DNA of 64,000 bases from Parapristionchus giblindavisi (taxonomy: Eukaryota; Nematoda; Chromadorea; Rhabditida; Diplogasteridae): assembly GCA_943737045.1 (NCBI GenBank), contig CALSFV010000321.1:62001-126000 (forward strand), given 5' to 3'. Positions 21,994 to 34,400 of this stretch are shown here, piece by piece (position 1 is the stretch's first letter; the number at the start of each line of letters is the position of its first letter). The notes beneath the pieces are model-generated. The model did not search any database and was not told the DNA's origin. It saw only the letters and a program-made list of their open reading frames with translations. Position numbers and translations under genes: made by a program.

Positions 21994-22160
21994 CAAGGCG
22001 CCCGAAAGGGGAATTGGTAGTGACTGCTTCAACTGGTAAAGCAGGTCCAAAGAAGAGATTAGGCCCTTCGAACTGAATTGGACTCGAATTAGCACTGACC
22101 TAGCAGTGATCATCCGCAGAACTTTGTGCCTTGAATAACGGGTTGTGCCTTTAACTTTTG
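21994..22160 (+). repeat. SINE, 5'-truncated copy
   Basis: Begins at 'caaggcgcccgaaaggggaa', downstream of the B-box, and ends at the 'gggttgtgcctttaac' tail. Body about 165 bp. Confidence 0.7.
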
Positions 22161-22221
22161 CACGATTAAAATCATTCTTATCTTGTAATCAAGGAAATTG
22201 AATTATCTCATACTTCGGCTC

Positions 22222-22300
22222 TCCCAAACTCTCCGCGCTGACGATGTTCTCTCGAATTTTTGTCTACTAGAGAGTGTTGCAAGAGCGGAGAGTAAAATTT
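22222..22300. repeat. 120 bp inverted-repeat element, core only
   Basis: Contains 'aaactctccgcgctgacg' and 'gcaagagcggagagtaaaa'. Outer arms missing. Confidence 0.65.
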
Positions 22301-23624
22301 GTTCTTATGTTTGCTCTTCGCTCACTTAAGTTTTGAGATCCTCTAAATACTTTGGCCGCTCTACTTCCTCACATATCAAATTCAAAAGGAAATATCTTCA
22401 CAGCTTTTCTCAATTGACGTTTGTGCTGGAGGATTATACATGATTCCTTGTCTATAATGCAGACATTGAGGAACTAGAGATATTCCATTCAAAAGCCTCA
22501 TCGGCTTCATCATCGGATAATTTTGTCAAGCTATTGTCGAATCAACAATACTCCTGTACCCATATTTCTCGATCTGGAAAGTGGCTATACTTCTTCCGAA
22601 TCCGTCTCTCGACCTCAATAAATCGCGTGCAATTCAAAAATGCACGACTGACTGTACGGCTCACTTTTTCTATATTAGACCTACTCTAGAATGAAAACTT
22701 TGGTTTTCACTCGATCAAATTCTAATTGCTGGTATTGTGGAAGTGCTGTCGTGTTTATGCTAGATGCCTCATTTCCAACCATCGCACATCGTACTTTAGT
22801 ACTTGAACCGTCCAAGGAAAAATGAGACGGACTATTACAAATACTATTATTATTATTCTAAATATATTACATAATCTTTGATCGTTTAGTAGTTCTTCAA
22901 TGCGCTTCAAGCACTTTATCCCAAAACAAGATTGGTTAATATCAAGTCATAATTTGTTCTAACGTCAAATCTTTCCGAAATCGTCCTTATCCCTTGGGCT
23001 AATACCAATTGCACTTATCATTTCCTGGCTACATTATTATTATTTAATCTATTGCCGATTATGTTCCTCTATCGTATTCGCTTTTGCCTTCGATTGTCCA
23101 TTTTTCTGCACCAACAGTTGAACTGATTAACTATAAGGAGTATTTTGAAACTATCTTTGAAAGATATAGGCAACCTTATTGTATAAAATTACATGTATTG
23201 TAATATTCTCACGACGTGCGTTGTATATCAATTTCTCAAACACTATACATGGCAGAATATATTTCATTAATTGCAATGCTTGAGAACTGCTACGTTGCAT
23301 GGTACGCACTGAGTGCGTAGGCGGGCACTGGAAATGTTTGGATACTAAAATAGTGTTCTTCACTGAGCTGAAAGCATTTCGGCCAGATTCCGGACATTTC
23401 GCCATGAATTTTGATTCAGGCCACTGTACTTTATGGGTGTAGGGCACCTTGGGCCCACATTACAAAATGGCACCCAAAGTGGCCCTAGCGGAACGCGGCG
23501 TGGGTGGGCGCCAAGTTTGAAAACTCGATTTTCATATTTTTTCAACCGAACAAGGTAGAGTCCAAATTTCTTCGGCATTGTGTTAGGCATGCCCAATGTG
23601 CACAGAAATACTATTGAGATTAAT

Positions 23625-23975
23625 GGCTCGTTAAAAAATAGTGGAAAACCGAAATCGGCGGCTTTCCACCCGTTAAAAAAAGTACCCGGAAAGTCGAAAA
23701 TGGAAACACGAAATTTGAATTCGCGCGCGCTCAAAGAGGTGCGGGAATTCAAATTCCGACTTTCCGTCACTGATTTGTAGCAGTAAAATGGAAATTCAAC
23801 TTCCTTCTTGCTAAAAATGGAATCCGCGAAAATTCGCTGTCGGAATTTGAATTCCCGGACCTCTTTGCGCGCGCGGAATTCAAATTTCGTGTTTCCATTT
23901 TCGACTTTCCGGGTACTTTTTTAACGGGTGGAAAGTCGGTTTTCCACTATTTTTTAATGAGCCATAATTTTAAGC
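23625..23975. repeat. 350 bp inverted repeat
   Basis: Arms of about 145 bp (from 'ggctcgttaaaaaatagtgg' to 'gcgggaattcaaattccgac', then the reverse complement ending 'ccactattttttaatgagcc') flank a spacer at 23761-23815. No TTAA or other target duplication was identified. The frames that cross it are not protein-like. Confidence 0.7.
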
Positions 23976-24195
23976 AATTCCTAGACTGATTTTTTACCCG
24001 AATTTTCGGTTTTTTTCGATTTCTCGGCATCTCAATTTCAATTCCGCAAAAGTTCTCTAGTATATCCATGTAGTCCAACTACTAGTGCATGTAACCCTGC
24101 TAGGCAGAATTCGATCTTGGATTGAGCGTGTCGGAAAAAATCGGTCTGATCGTCTCCAACTTGACTCAGACTCGTTGTTTCATAATTTTTTGCTG

Positions 24196-25226
24196 TATTT
24201 TCAAAACGATTAGTGCGGAATCGTGATCTACTCAAAGTTTAAAGGTGAGACTAGTAAAATGACACAAGAACCCCATCACTTGGATCAATTTGAAAATTTC
24301 GATTTTCTTGACCCCGGGGTCATGGTAGAAAATTTAAAAATTTCTCAAGTTTGAAATGTTTTCATTTATGTGGCCTATTGTGAAGTACTAATGATGTGAA
24401 TAATATTCAGCCAATGCTCAATGGCTGATCTCTCTTTTCAACCATTTTTTCGAAAATTTTCATTCTGAATGTGTGCGAAAAATCAGAGTTGTGTTTGAAT
24501 CAGTTTCCAACTTGCTTTCTGTAACATTCTGTCATAGTACTATGCAATGCACATAATCAATAATCATCGTTCATTTTCGAAAATTCATATTTTTTTACCA
24601 TGACCCCGGGGTCATGGAATTCGATTTTTCAAAAGTGAGCCGAATGCCGGGATTCCAGTTCTACTACGTTTACTCATCATGAAACTTCACATTGTCATTG
24701 TCATTTGCTCATTGTCGCAGCATTCGAGTCGAAAACTGCAATATTATAGAAATTTGTCATGAAAGTAGGCACTCAAATTGAATTTTTTGAATTTTCGAAA
24801 ATGAACGATTTTCATATTGATTATGTGCATTGCACAGAATGTTACAGAAAGCAAGTTGGAAACTGATTCAAACACAACTCTGATTTTTCGCACACATTCA
24901 GAATAAAAATTTTCGAAAAAAATGGTTGAAAGAGAGATCAGCCATTGAGCATTGGCTGAATATTATTCACATCATTATTACTTCACAATAAGTCACATAA
25001 ATGACAACATTTCAAACTTGAGAAATTTTAAAATTTTCGGACCATGAAATCGAAATTTTCAAGTTGATCCAAGTGATGGGCTTGTGTCATTTTACTCGAC
25101 TCACCTCTAAACTTTGAGCAGACCACATTTCCGCACCAATCGTTTGGAAAATACAGCATTTGTTCGGGAAAACCATCGATGACGGAAGTTCGAGCAAAAA
25201 ATTCGACAAAATGGTCGATCGGGAAG
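24196..25226. mobile_element. truncated TTAA-type palindrome (interior only)
   Basis: Matches the interior of the palindrome in srt B (about 32930-33956), including both 'agtaaaatgacacaag' arms, the paired 'cttgctttctgtaacattctg' segments and the 'gatcgggaagaa' edge. The TTAA-flanked ends are absent. It abuts repeat X copy 3 at 25227, so outer parts were lost by deletion or later insertion. Confidence 0.65.
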
Positions 25227-25341
25227 AAGTGCACTTTGGCTACTAATAAGTCAGGTATTAAAAAAAGAAATATTGCAATTGTACTTCCAAATTTTGAAGT
25301 TGAAGTTTGCTTCGGCTAAACAAGAAATAAGGACTACTATC

Positions 25342-27176
25342 AACACAAGTTATGTGAGAGAGCTAACATCAAGAGTTTTTACAGATTTGCTAGCTCCAGA
25401 ATCAAGGATAACTCCAATATAATCCAATCATTAGTCGATAGTAGAGGTAATGTATCAATTTCCGATTGCGATAAAGCGCAAACTCTGGCTGACTTTTTCT
25501 CTTCATCTTTCAATCACAATTCATATCACAATCTTTCATCCTCCAATAAGCAAACAACTCAGACAGATTTTGTCAGTTTTGAACCCTCTCGTGTCGAAGC
25601 TGTTATTAAAAAATTACCAAATCGAAACTCAACATCTCCCGATCTCATTCCCTATGCCTTTCTCAAACGCACTTCACGACAGATTTCAATCCCACTATCG
25701 ATCCTCTTCGAACGATTCTTGCTTCTATCTAGCACGCCCTCGGTTTGGCGAACTGCTATCGTCAAACCTATCTATAAGGAAAGGCCTAAAACATGAGGCT
25801 GGCAGTTATCGTCCCATAAGTCTAACTAGTGCATGCTCAAAAATAATGGAAAGAATTGTTTGTAGCGCAATAACGCGTTTTCTTGACTTTAACAACTTAT
25901 TGCCACCTGAACAGCATGGTTTCCGTGCAAAACGCTCTTGCACGTCCTGCCTTCTTTCATGTTTCTCTCATTGGCACTCTATCCTCGATAAGAGGAAGTT
26001 CATATCCGTTGCATATGTTGATTTCAGTCGAGCTTTTGATAGCATCCCTATCAATCTCCTTCTTCAAAAATGTGAATCTTACGGTATAAGCGGCTGCTTA
26101 CTCAAATGGCTTTACTCTTTCCTTAATAATCGCACCCAAAAAGTAAAAGTTGGTGATTCCTTCTCTCGTTCTTTCCCAGTAGTTAGCGGTGTACCACAAG
26201 GTAGCTGTATCGGTCCATTACTTTTCTCCCTTTATATTAGTGAAATTCCATCCCTTCTTCCTTCTGGCAGTTTCTGTTATATGTATGCTGATGATATTAA
26301 AGTGTATTCCATCAACGATCCTAACGTCCTTCAGTCTTGTCTCGATGTCCTACATACCTGGAGCACTACGCATGGTTTGACTATGTCCAAGTCTAAAACA
26401 GTTATTATGTGCATCGGTAATAAACACGCTGCAGTTAATTTTACTATTGACTCAGAAGTTCTCCCTATTGTATCTCAAATCACTGATCTCGGCCTGACAT
26501 ATAGTGATGACTTAAAGTTTAACAAGCATGTCGACAATATTATAAATAAAGCCAACGCTCGCTGCTCTTACATCCATCGATCATTTAAATCCTGTAGCCC
26601 ATCTTTATACGCCCGCCTTTTCTGTGTATACGTCCGTCCCTTGCTCGAATATTGTTCTGAAGTGTGGAATGTTCCTTGTTTAACGACGTGTAATAGAGTC
26701 GAGTCCGTCCTTAAACGTTATTCCAGAATCGTTTTCTCACGGTGTCGTCTCCCACCTGCCGATTACACTCGACGCCTCTCAATTCTGGATTTGCCCACCC
26801 TCCAACTGAGAAGACGTAGAATTGATCTCGCTGTTGTATTTAAGATAATCCACAATTTTATTGATATGAACCCTCGTGATTTTTTCAACTTTTCTAATGT
26901 ATTAAACCTTACTCGTGGTCACCCTATGAAATTGCCTATTATTTCATCTTCATCAACTAGACATTTATCATTTATTGCTAATAGAATAGTTCATGAGTGG
27001 AATTCTTTAGACGTAAATTTAGTAACCGTTGCCAATTCTTCTATCTTTTGTAATACTCTAAAAACTGTGATTAAGTAATTTGCAGTTTGTCTCTTCTTTA
27101 TTGTTCTCAATCAGTACATATGCCACTATATATCTTATCGTTTTTGATCCGTATAGAGAAGATAAATATATATTGT
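25342..27176 (+). mobile_element. CR1-like non-LTR retrotransposon, 5'-truncated
   Basis: Exact limits come from repeat X copy 1, where 'ggactactatcgcatgg' is continuous. Here 'ctactatc' is followed by the element, and 'tatcgcatgg' resumes after it, giving a TATC duplication (25338-25341 and 27177-27180). The 3' end is 'gataaatatatattgt' without a poly(A) tail, consistent with CR1-group elements that end in short repeats. It contains the RT region only; no endonuclease domain, as expected after 5' truncation. Confidence 0.85.
25343..27078 (+). pseudogene. reverse transcriptase of CR1-like element, frameshifted
   Basis: The RT is encoded in two frames. The first, from about 25343 to 25795, includes LADFFSSSF and VEAVIKKLPNRNSTSPDLIP; the second continues to the stop at 27078. 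Motifs in the second frame: SYRPISLTS, FRAKRSCT, YVDFSRAFDSIP (first catalytic Asp), SGVPQGSCIGPLLFSLYISE, and YADDIKVY with the catalytic DD (residues 281-282 of the 542-codon frame). The C-terminal thumb-like region (RPLLEYCSEVW, RRLSILDLPTLQLRR) is typical of CR1/L2/Rex-type elements. The frame change near 25790 lies between the finger region and SYRPISL, so this copy is inactive. The catalytic core is otherwise well preserved, implying fairly recent insertion. Confidence 0.85.
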
Positions 27177-28188
27177 TATCGCATGGAAATGAATTAGCTG
27201 GATATTTTTTTAAAATTTGATGTGTACAAAGTAACGTTATACCGGACAATATTGTATTCTTCAAAATCGAATTTTGGATTATGTACAATTTTCAATTTAA
27301 TTATTTTTTTTACAAAACATACTGTGAAAATCTAATCCTGTACATTCGGATATTTACAGTATAGGAAGTGACGTTATATCGACCAACTGAGGTAGAGGAA
27401 CTGATGTTCTTAAATTTTTAACTCTGCTCAAAATACAATTTATTTGTATGACATATGTCTGTGTGAAAAAAAAAACAGTGCAAAGTTCTTTTAGGTAAAG
27501 CGAGGATGGGCAAGATCTTCGCTCATAATTTTGAACGTTACGAATTCGATCCCATACCTTCACATAATGTTTTACTATTTTTATAAAGATCACTGTTCCT
27601 CTTCAAAGTTGTTCCCGCAGTTAAGGTAAAATGTTAAGGAACGAACTACGTCTGAGAAAAGGCCAATTTTTAGAGTCACCCTGACCTTCAAAATCTCAAC
27701 CACTTCCCTATTTTTCATTAGCCTAAAGTGCTATTGATATTTAGAATAATCTTTCTGTTAATACGGTGAAGGCATATTAACAGAATGATCTTTCTCGACT
27801 TTCGTAATCATGTTAAAAATAATCCATGTTATGTGATTGTCCCTGAGGCACTTATTCACTCGTAAAATGCTGCGAATAAGTAAAATATCCTACGTCCTTC
27901 TTCCTTCAAAAAATCTCCATAATATAAATAAAAATGAAGGAGTTTTCCAGTCATTTTAAATAATACTCCGGAACGGCCATATTAAAAAAAAGGAATTATT
28001 TCACTTTAAAAATATAAAAATAAACATTTTGTAGGAAAATAATTGTTCCGTGCACCTGGTGCAAATTTTATTGTTTACAGCGTGCATCCGACCTTATCAA
28101 AAACCAAAAAGATTTATCTAACAGATATCCATCTAACACTTATCAAATACTTATCTATAGACTTATCTAATGGATGTATAAATAATTA

Positions 28189-29425
28189 TTAGGTTGTCGG
28201 GAAAGTCTTGACACATATGTTTGCCTTTCCACTGTGTGTCGCAGTTGCACTTTGGGTTTCTCTCGTTACTAGTGTATACCAAGCAGTGACGGGCCTTTGT
28301 AGTAAACAACTCCCCATTCCATTCACATCAGTTAGGCTCTAGTTGTGCAACGATGTATGAGATTAGTGCTTTCCACAACCGTCATGTTCCACTTTACCTC
28401 TTCCTATCTGACACCACGACGAAGGATTCGGATACCTTCCTGAAGATTTTTTATGTCAGACATGCCCACACTACAACACCATCAAGACTTGGTTCCTGCG
28501 CTTCAAAGGAAACGACATTTCCTTCCTTAAACGGCAGACCCCGTGAGTTGGATTTTGACACGTCGAAGAAACTTGTGGGATCGGACCGATTTCAAAGTGT
28601 CTGTAAATTGGTCATCACACTTGGAGTTCACCATACCACAGTCAAGGAATACCGGAAATCCATTGGAATGGGGAAATTTCTCGGTCGATTCATACCCTAT
28701 GATCACACCAAAACCAATCTTGATCGTCGAATCGATGATTCCATTATCCACCCCACTCTCCACTCTGGGGATCGATGGCTGGACCGGCTCATAACGGAGG
28801 ATGAAAAGTGGGTCTACTACGATAACAACCGCAGGTGAGCCGAGACGGTTGAAGAACGAGAGACACCACAGGATCCCCAAACCTAACCTGCGCCCCCAAA
28901 AACCCATGCTGTCAGTGTGGTGGGGAATGGATGGTGTGATCAGCTGGCAGCTGCTCCCCGAGGGCATGACAATTACCAAGTCCAAGTGCGTCACACAACT
29001 ACGGAATATGATGAAGGCAGTCGATCTTTCAAGTCAGAAGAACAAAAAAGTATATTATCACCATTATTACCACCGTCACCATGTTTTCAATTAAGTCAGG
29101 CAGGAACTGGCCGTATATGGATAGATGGTTCTCCCTCACACCCCGTATTCTCCTGACTTGGCCCCGTCGGATTACTAGCTTTTCGCAAGCCTGACCCGTG
29201 CCCTTCGAGATAGGAACTTCAAGCCCCGTGGAAGTGTCGAGTCTGCACTCAAGCAATACTTTACTTCGCGCCCAGCTGGGTTCTACAAAGAGGGGAACCA
29301 CACATTGACCGAACGTTGGCACTACATTTGTTGATCATGATGGAGCATATTACCCATAACGTACTTCTGTTTGCTTCGAGAAATAAACGATCGAAAAAGG
29401 TGTCAAGACTTTCCCGACAACCTAA
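28189..29425 (+). mobile_element. mariner element, decayed
   Basis: 1.24 kb with TIRs TTAGGTTGTCGGGAAAG and the exact complement, 25 bp long by eye, flanked by TA (28187-28188 and 29426-29427). Size and TA target fit Tc1/mariner. The interior encodes a mariner-type transposase with several frame breaks. The intact TIRs contrast with the coding decay, so the copy could in principle be mobilised in trans. Confidence 0.9.
28353..29340 (+). pseudogene. mariner transposase, broken
   Basis: The first frame (28353-28838) carries the second half of the paired-type DNA-binding region (LVITLGVHHTTVKEYRKSIG) and the block ITEDEKWVYYDNNRR, the conserved site around the first catalytic Asp. A second frame (28801-29094) continues with PKPNLRPQKPMLSVWWGMDG and LLPEGMTITKSKCVTQLRNM. 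The region expected to hold the second Asp (normally near HDNARPH) is corrupted into a His/Tyr-rich stretch at about 29050-29090. Remains of the YSPDLAPSDY block lie near 29145-29180 and of the C-terminal FYKEGNHTLTERWHY near 29283-29325. At least two frameshifts; not functional. Confidence 0.85.
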
Positions 29426-29649
29426 TATCAACAAACAGATTAAAAATAATTTAATCGCAATTTTAGAGCGAATTGGGTACTTTTCGACAATTGAGGCCGA
29501 AACAGCGGGGCCGTATCTATTTTATATTGCATGTTATATAGTATTACTAGAGTACATTCGCATGCTTTTATATACTGTGCTTCACGTTGAATGAACGGAA
29601 ACGAACACTTCCACTGTTTTTTTATTATAAATAAAGCAAGCATATGACG

Positions 29650-29927
29650 CTGTAAAGTAAGTTCTAGGAAAAGATTGGGCCCATCGAACAGGACTGAATC
29701 ACTGGCCTTGAATAATCACTAACATAATAATAATCAATAATCTTGAATAATCACTATCACTATGGCATAGTAAATTATGTATCCAACCATTTTTCTTGTT
29801 TGTGTCCTATGTATTGTTCATTATATACCAGCATAATAAAGATATTATTATTATTACTAATGAGCACTTCCGCAGGACTTCGTGTTCCTTGAATAATGGG
29901 ATTTGCCTTCACCTTCACCTTTACAGT
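29650..29927 (+). repeat. diverged SINE fragment with internal insertion
   Basis: Same diverged SINE as 14489-14640, but interrupted by about 95 bp ending in an ATT repeat (about 29763-29858). It marks the downstream flank shared by the srt A and B segments. Confidence 0.55.
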
Positions 29928-30040
29928 AAAAAATTAATTTAATACCCCATAAAATTCTCACAGAGTGACAATTACCTTTAATTACATATATACATATTTA
30001 TCAGAGTATTATATTTATACAATTAGTAGGCGCAATCTAT

Positions 30041-31357
30041 TCATAATTCGAAATTCGCAACCGCCCTGGCTTGACTGCTACTTTGCACTACCGAAACACT
30101 CGTCACTGGACTCTTGTTGCATCCTAATATTAAATTTCTGAAATATCATTGATTATTGCTAATGATATTGTACAAATGGTCAGCATCTTGAAGCATAGTT
30201 GATGCAGTTAATTTGAAGTACAGTATATCAAAGCGTGCCTAACCTACTCTATAGAGTATCATAGTAATATAATAAAACATGCAATAGGTTGGAAAATGAT
30301 TAATGATACTGAAATTTAGACTTGCCTAACGTTCCTTCGTATTGTTTTGTTCAATACCAAATATATAAATGGCGGACATCCTGGAAGGTTACATTAGTTA
30401 AAGTGGCACCCTAGGCTAACTGGAAACTCTCCACTCTGACAATGCTCTCTCGCTTTCTTTAACTATGAGAGAATGCAGTAAGAACGGAGAGTGCAAGAGC
30501 GGGACAAATTAACTTGGGGTGTTACTTTAAAGGAAGACGACAAAGTACGTGTTTTTATTGCGGTATTTCTTAAAATACATGCCTAAGTAGTTATAAAATC
30601 CTAAGCGTACCGCTTCTCGCTTACCATGACTGAACTGCCAGCTCAATTGACCCAAGACAATCAATGTTTCGGAGACTGAGAAGAAGTTCATGTATACGTA
30701 TCTGGAATTTAGTTATCTACTATGCGAAACATTCATGGGAACTTACATTAGAGAAGCAACGACGCTGAATATGCAAATGACTGAAGCTTGAATGAATACC
30801 TGAAATATCGCATTACACTTCGATTGTCGCATTGAAAATATTGAATTGCTTAATATCATTTACTATGCCTTGGAACCAATACTTCAGAAAAGTTTGAAAA
30901 TATCCAAACTTAACAAAGGATACTGAGGGAGTAGATATGCAAAGTGTGTGATACGATTTTAGTCATTATGTTAACAAAATGTATACCGGTATACTCGTAC
31001 TCATTGATCGCCGATCGTTGGCCGTCACGGTCGATCGCTAAATATTTCTGATATTTTTGACATTATACAAAGGTTGTAATACCTTCTTGAAGACTAAAAC
31101 AAAACAAAGACAGATGTAGAGAAATGCTGATGCGGACACAATAAGGAGGTTATTCGCGGTGTGAGGGTAGTTTGGGAACTGAAAATGATTTATTTAATCG
31201 TTCTGTAAGTTAAAAATAACGCTATTCTTTAAATCGCTTTCTCCATCGGAGTAAGTTCAAGGGCTGTGCGGCAAGGCATATTTTCGTGAAATCCGGCAAT
31301 TTCGGATATTCGACAAACCGGCAACGCATTGATTCAAGTGACGAGGTCAGATAAATT

Positions 31358-31395
<38 letters not shown>

Positions 31396-31418
31396 TAATA
31401 ATAATAATAATAATAATA

Positions 31419-31453
<35 letters not shown>

Positions 31454-34400
31454 AAGATGTTTGCAAGATGGTTCAGCATCGACCATAATATGAGATAATA
31501 AACAGCTAATAGACAATCCATTCTAACCATTTTGGAATATGTTTCAATCTTTCTTCAATAATCTCAATCACATTCAACTATAATCCACAGGCCGTCTTAC
31601 GACAGAACTAAAAAATACAAAACTGTAACAACATGAAATGGAAAAAATGCCGTTGCCGCACAGTCCTGATAAGTTCTATAGGTATTGTGTAACATCGAGT
31701 TACCGTTAATGAAGTTACTAAAAAAAGTACTGGCAATGTTCTTACCGAATCGGGATGTCCGTCTCCAATAAACGGGTCGAAAAACATGGCCATGTACTTG
31801 GAATTGGTCAAAAGAGGTGGAGTTAACAAAGCGAAGTACACACCGTATAACGTCGCTAGGGAGAGGAAGAGCCAAGTTCGGCCCTATAAAGTTCAAAGAT
31901 CATTCTGGAAAATTGGGAATTTGTATCAACCTCAAAAACATTGCGCATTCGGATTAAGTCCAGCATACGATTTGATACTAGCATTAGACATCCCATGCTC
32001 GCTGCGCACCATACGCCTGGAATAAAAACCAATCTTTGCTTTCTAACGGCTAATGTCATCCAGTTGTTTGATTGCCCCATTCCATAGAAATTTTAACTAT
32101 GTTCTAATCAATTTAAGCGTATAAGTGATTAAAAGTGTTGTGATTTTTTTTTGAAAATTCAACTAACCTAATCCAATTATTCCTATGGTCGCGACAAATA
32201 CGGGATTGCTACAATACACGTAGCCCTGAAAAATATCATAATCCATTCATGGATTGGTTAATACTCGGAATCTTTTTAATCCGATTAAATATCAATGATA
32301 ACTCTACTTTAAAAACCATGGTAAATAACTTACGTTAATAAGGAAGTAGCCAAAGCTGAGCGAATTTGCGAACAAAGCGATCATGTCGACTATGGCCAGC
32401 CATAACATTATCTGAAAAAAAACGTATTTCGTGCTTCTTTTATTAAGAGAGATGGCCGTTAAAACTCGACCACCCCCGGACACGTGAGCTAGCAATGAGA
32501 ACTGGGAGTCCATACTTGGGTGTTAGGAGTGTCCCCGGCCCTTATTACACAAAACGGCTGAAATTTCCTGTTTGTGCCCTCAGGCTATTAGAAAAAATAA
32601 TTTTAAAAAAAAACTTTAAAAAATCATAATTTCTCAAATAGTTGAGATGAAGTCTAAATACCATCTGTGATGCGTCTAGAGTACACAGTGCTTGCTAATT
32701 CACTATTAGCATCGAATGTGCGTTGATTCCTAAACCACTTTTTTGACTCAAAATTTTGGTTTTTTCGGACAAATCATCCCTTGTTTTAGTGAGTGCTCAA
32801 AATTTCCGACCAGGTATTGTAGCCTAAGCAATTCTGCATTGATTCAACTTAAAACTGGGTTCTTCCCGATCGACCATTTTGTCGAATTTTTTGCTCGAAC
32901 TTCAGTCATCGATGGTTTTCCCGAACAAATGCTGTATTTTCCAAACGATTGGTGCGGAATTGCGGTCCACTTAAAGTTTAAAGGTGAGACGAGTAAAATG
33001 ACACAAGAAGCCCATCACTTGAATCAATTTGAAAATTTCGATTTTCATTACCCGGGGGTCATGGTCCGAAAATTTCAGAATTTCTCAAGTTTGAAATGTT
33101 TTCATTTATGTGGCTTATTGTGAAGTACTAATGATGTGAATAATATTCAGCAAATGCTCAATGGCCGATCTCTCCTTTCAACCATTTTTCGAAAATTTTT
33201 ATTCTGATTGCGTGCGAAAAATCAGAATTATGTTTGAATCAGTTTCCAACTTGCTTTCTGTAACATTCTGTCATAGTACTATGCAATGTACATAATAAAT
33301 ATGAAAATCGTTAATTTTCGAAAATTCATATTTTTTTACATGGAAATCGATTTTTCAAAAGTGAGCCGAATGCCGGGATTCCAGTTCTTCTACGTTTACT
33401 CATCGTGAAACTTCACATTGTCATTGTCATTTGCTCATTGTCGCAGCATTCGAGTCGAAAACTGCAATATTATAGAAATTTGTCATGAAAGTAGGCACTC
33501 AAATTGAATTTTTTGAATTTTCGAAAATGAACGATTTTCATATTGATTATGTGCATTGCACAGAATGTTACAGAAAGCAAGTTGGAAACTGATTCAAACA
33601 CAACTCTGATTTTTCGCACACATTCAGAATAAAAATTTTCGAAAAAATGGTTGAAAGAGAGATCAGCCATTGAGCATTGGCTGAATATTATTCACATCAT
33701 TATTACTTCACAATAAGTCACATAAATGACAACATTTCAAACTTGAGAAATTTTAAAATTTTCGGACCATGAAATCGAAATTTTCAAGTTGATCCAAGTG
33801 ATGGGCTTGTGTCATTTTACTCGACTCACCTCTAAACTTTGAGCAGACCACATTTCCGCACCAATCGTTTGGAAAATACAGCATTTGTTCGGGAAAACCA
33901 TCGATGACGGAAGTTCGAACAAAAAATTCGACAAAATAGTCGATCGGGAAGAACCCAGTTTTAAGTTAAATAAATGCAGAATTACTTAGGCTACAATACC
34001 TGGTCGGAAATTTTGGACACTCACTAAAACAAGGGATGATTTGTCCGAAAAAACCAAAATTTTGAGTCAAAAAAGTGGTTTAGGAATCAACGCACATTCG
34101 ATGCTAATAGTGAATTAGCAAGCACTGTGTACTCTAGACTCATCGCAGATGGTAATTAGACTTCATCTCAACAATTTGAGAAATTATGATTTTTTAAAGT
34201 TTTTTTTAAAATTATTTTTTCTAATAGCCTGAGGGCACAAACAGGAAATTTCAGCCGTTTTGTGTAATGAGGGCCGGGGGCACTCCTAACTCCCAAGTAT
34301 GGACTCCCAGTTCTCATTGCTAGCTCACGTGTCCGGGGGTGGTCGAATATGATCGAGTCTTAGGGAACAGGCCTCTTAATAAAGACATTCTTATTGATAA

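Larger units (their letters stand above)
21052..23360. repeat. duplicated non-coding block, copy 1
   Basis: Resembles 37780-39985 in the same order: 'atgaaccttagatcacac' / 'atgaacctgagatcaaaa', 'gtgcatgaa', 'tctcgatcaaattctaattgctgg', and 'gcttgagaactgctacgtt...gcgtaggcggg' near the right end. The two copies lie upstream of srt A and srt B respectively, in the same orientation, so the srt duplication extended at least this far. No exon was recognised in either copy. Small MITEs and a SINE have inserted independently. Confidence 0.55.
25227..27860. repeat. repeat X copy 3, split by a CR1-like retroposon
   Basis: Starts at 'gtgcactttggctactaat' (matching 9479 onward), is interrupted at 25342-27176, and resumes with 'gcatggaaatgaattagctgg'. 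It runs to 'ccatgttatgtgattgtccc' and keeps a single uninterrupted TTAA at 27758-27761. Confidence 0.7.

Noticed and set aside
23360..23770. 136-codon minus-strand frame
   Set aside because: Spans one arm of the 23.6-24.0 kb inverted repeat, with no recognisable domain.
31334..31516. Poly-isoleucine frame
   Set aside because: Translation of a TAA/TTA microsatellite.
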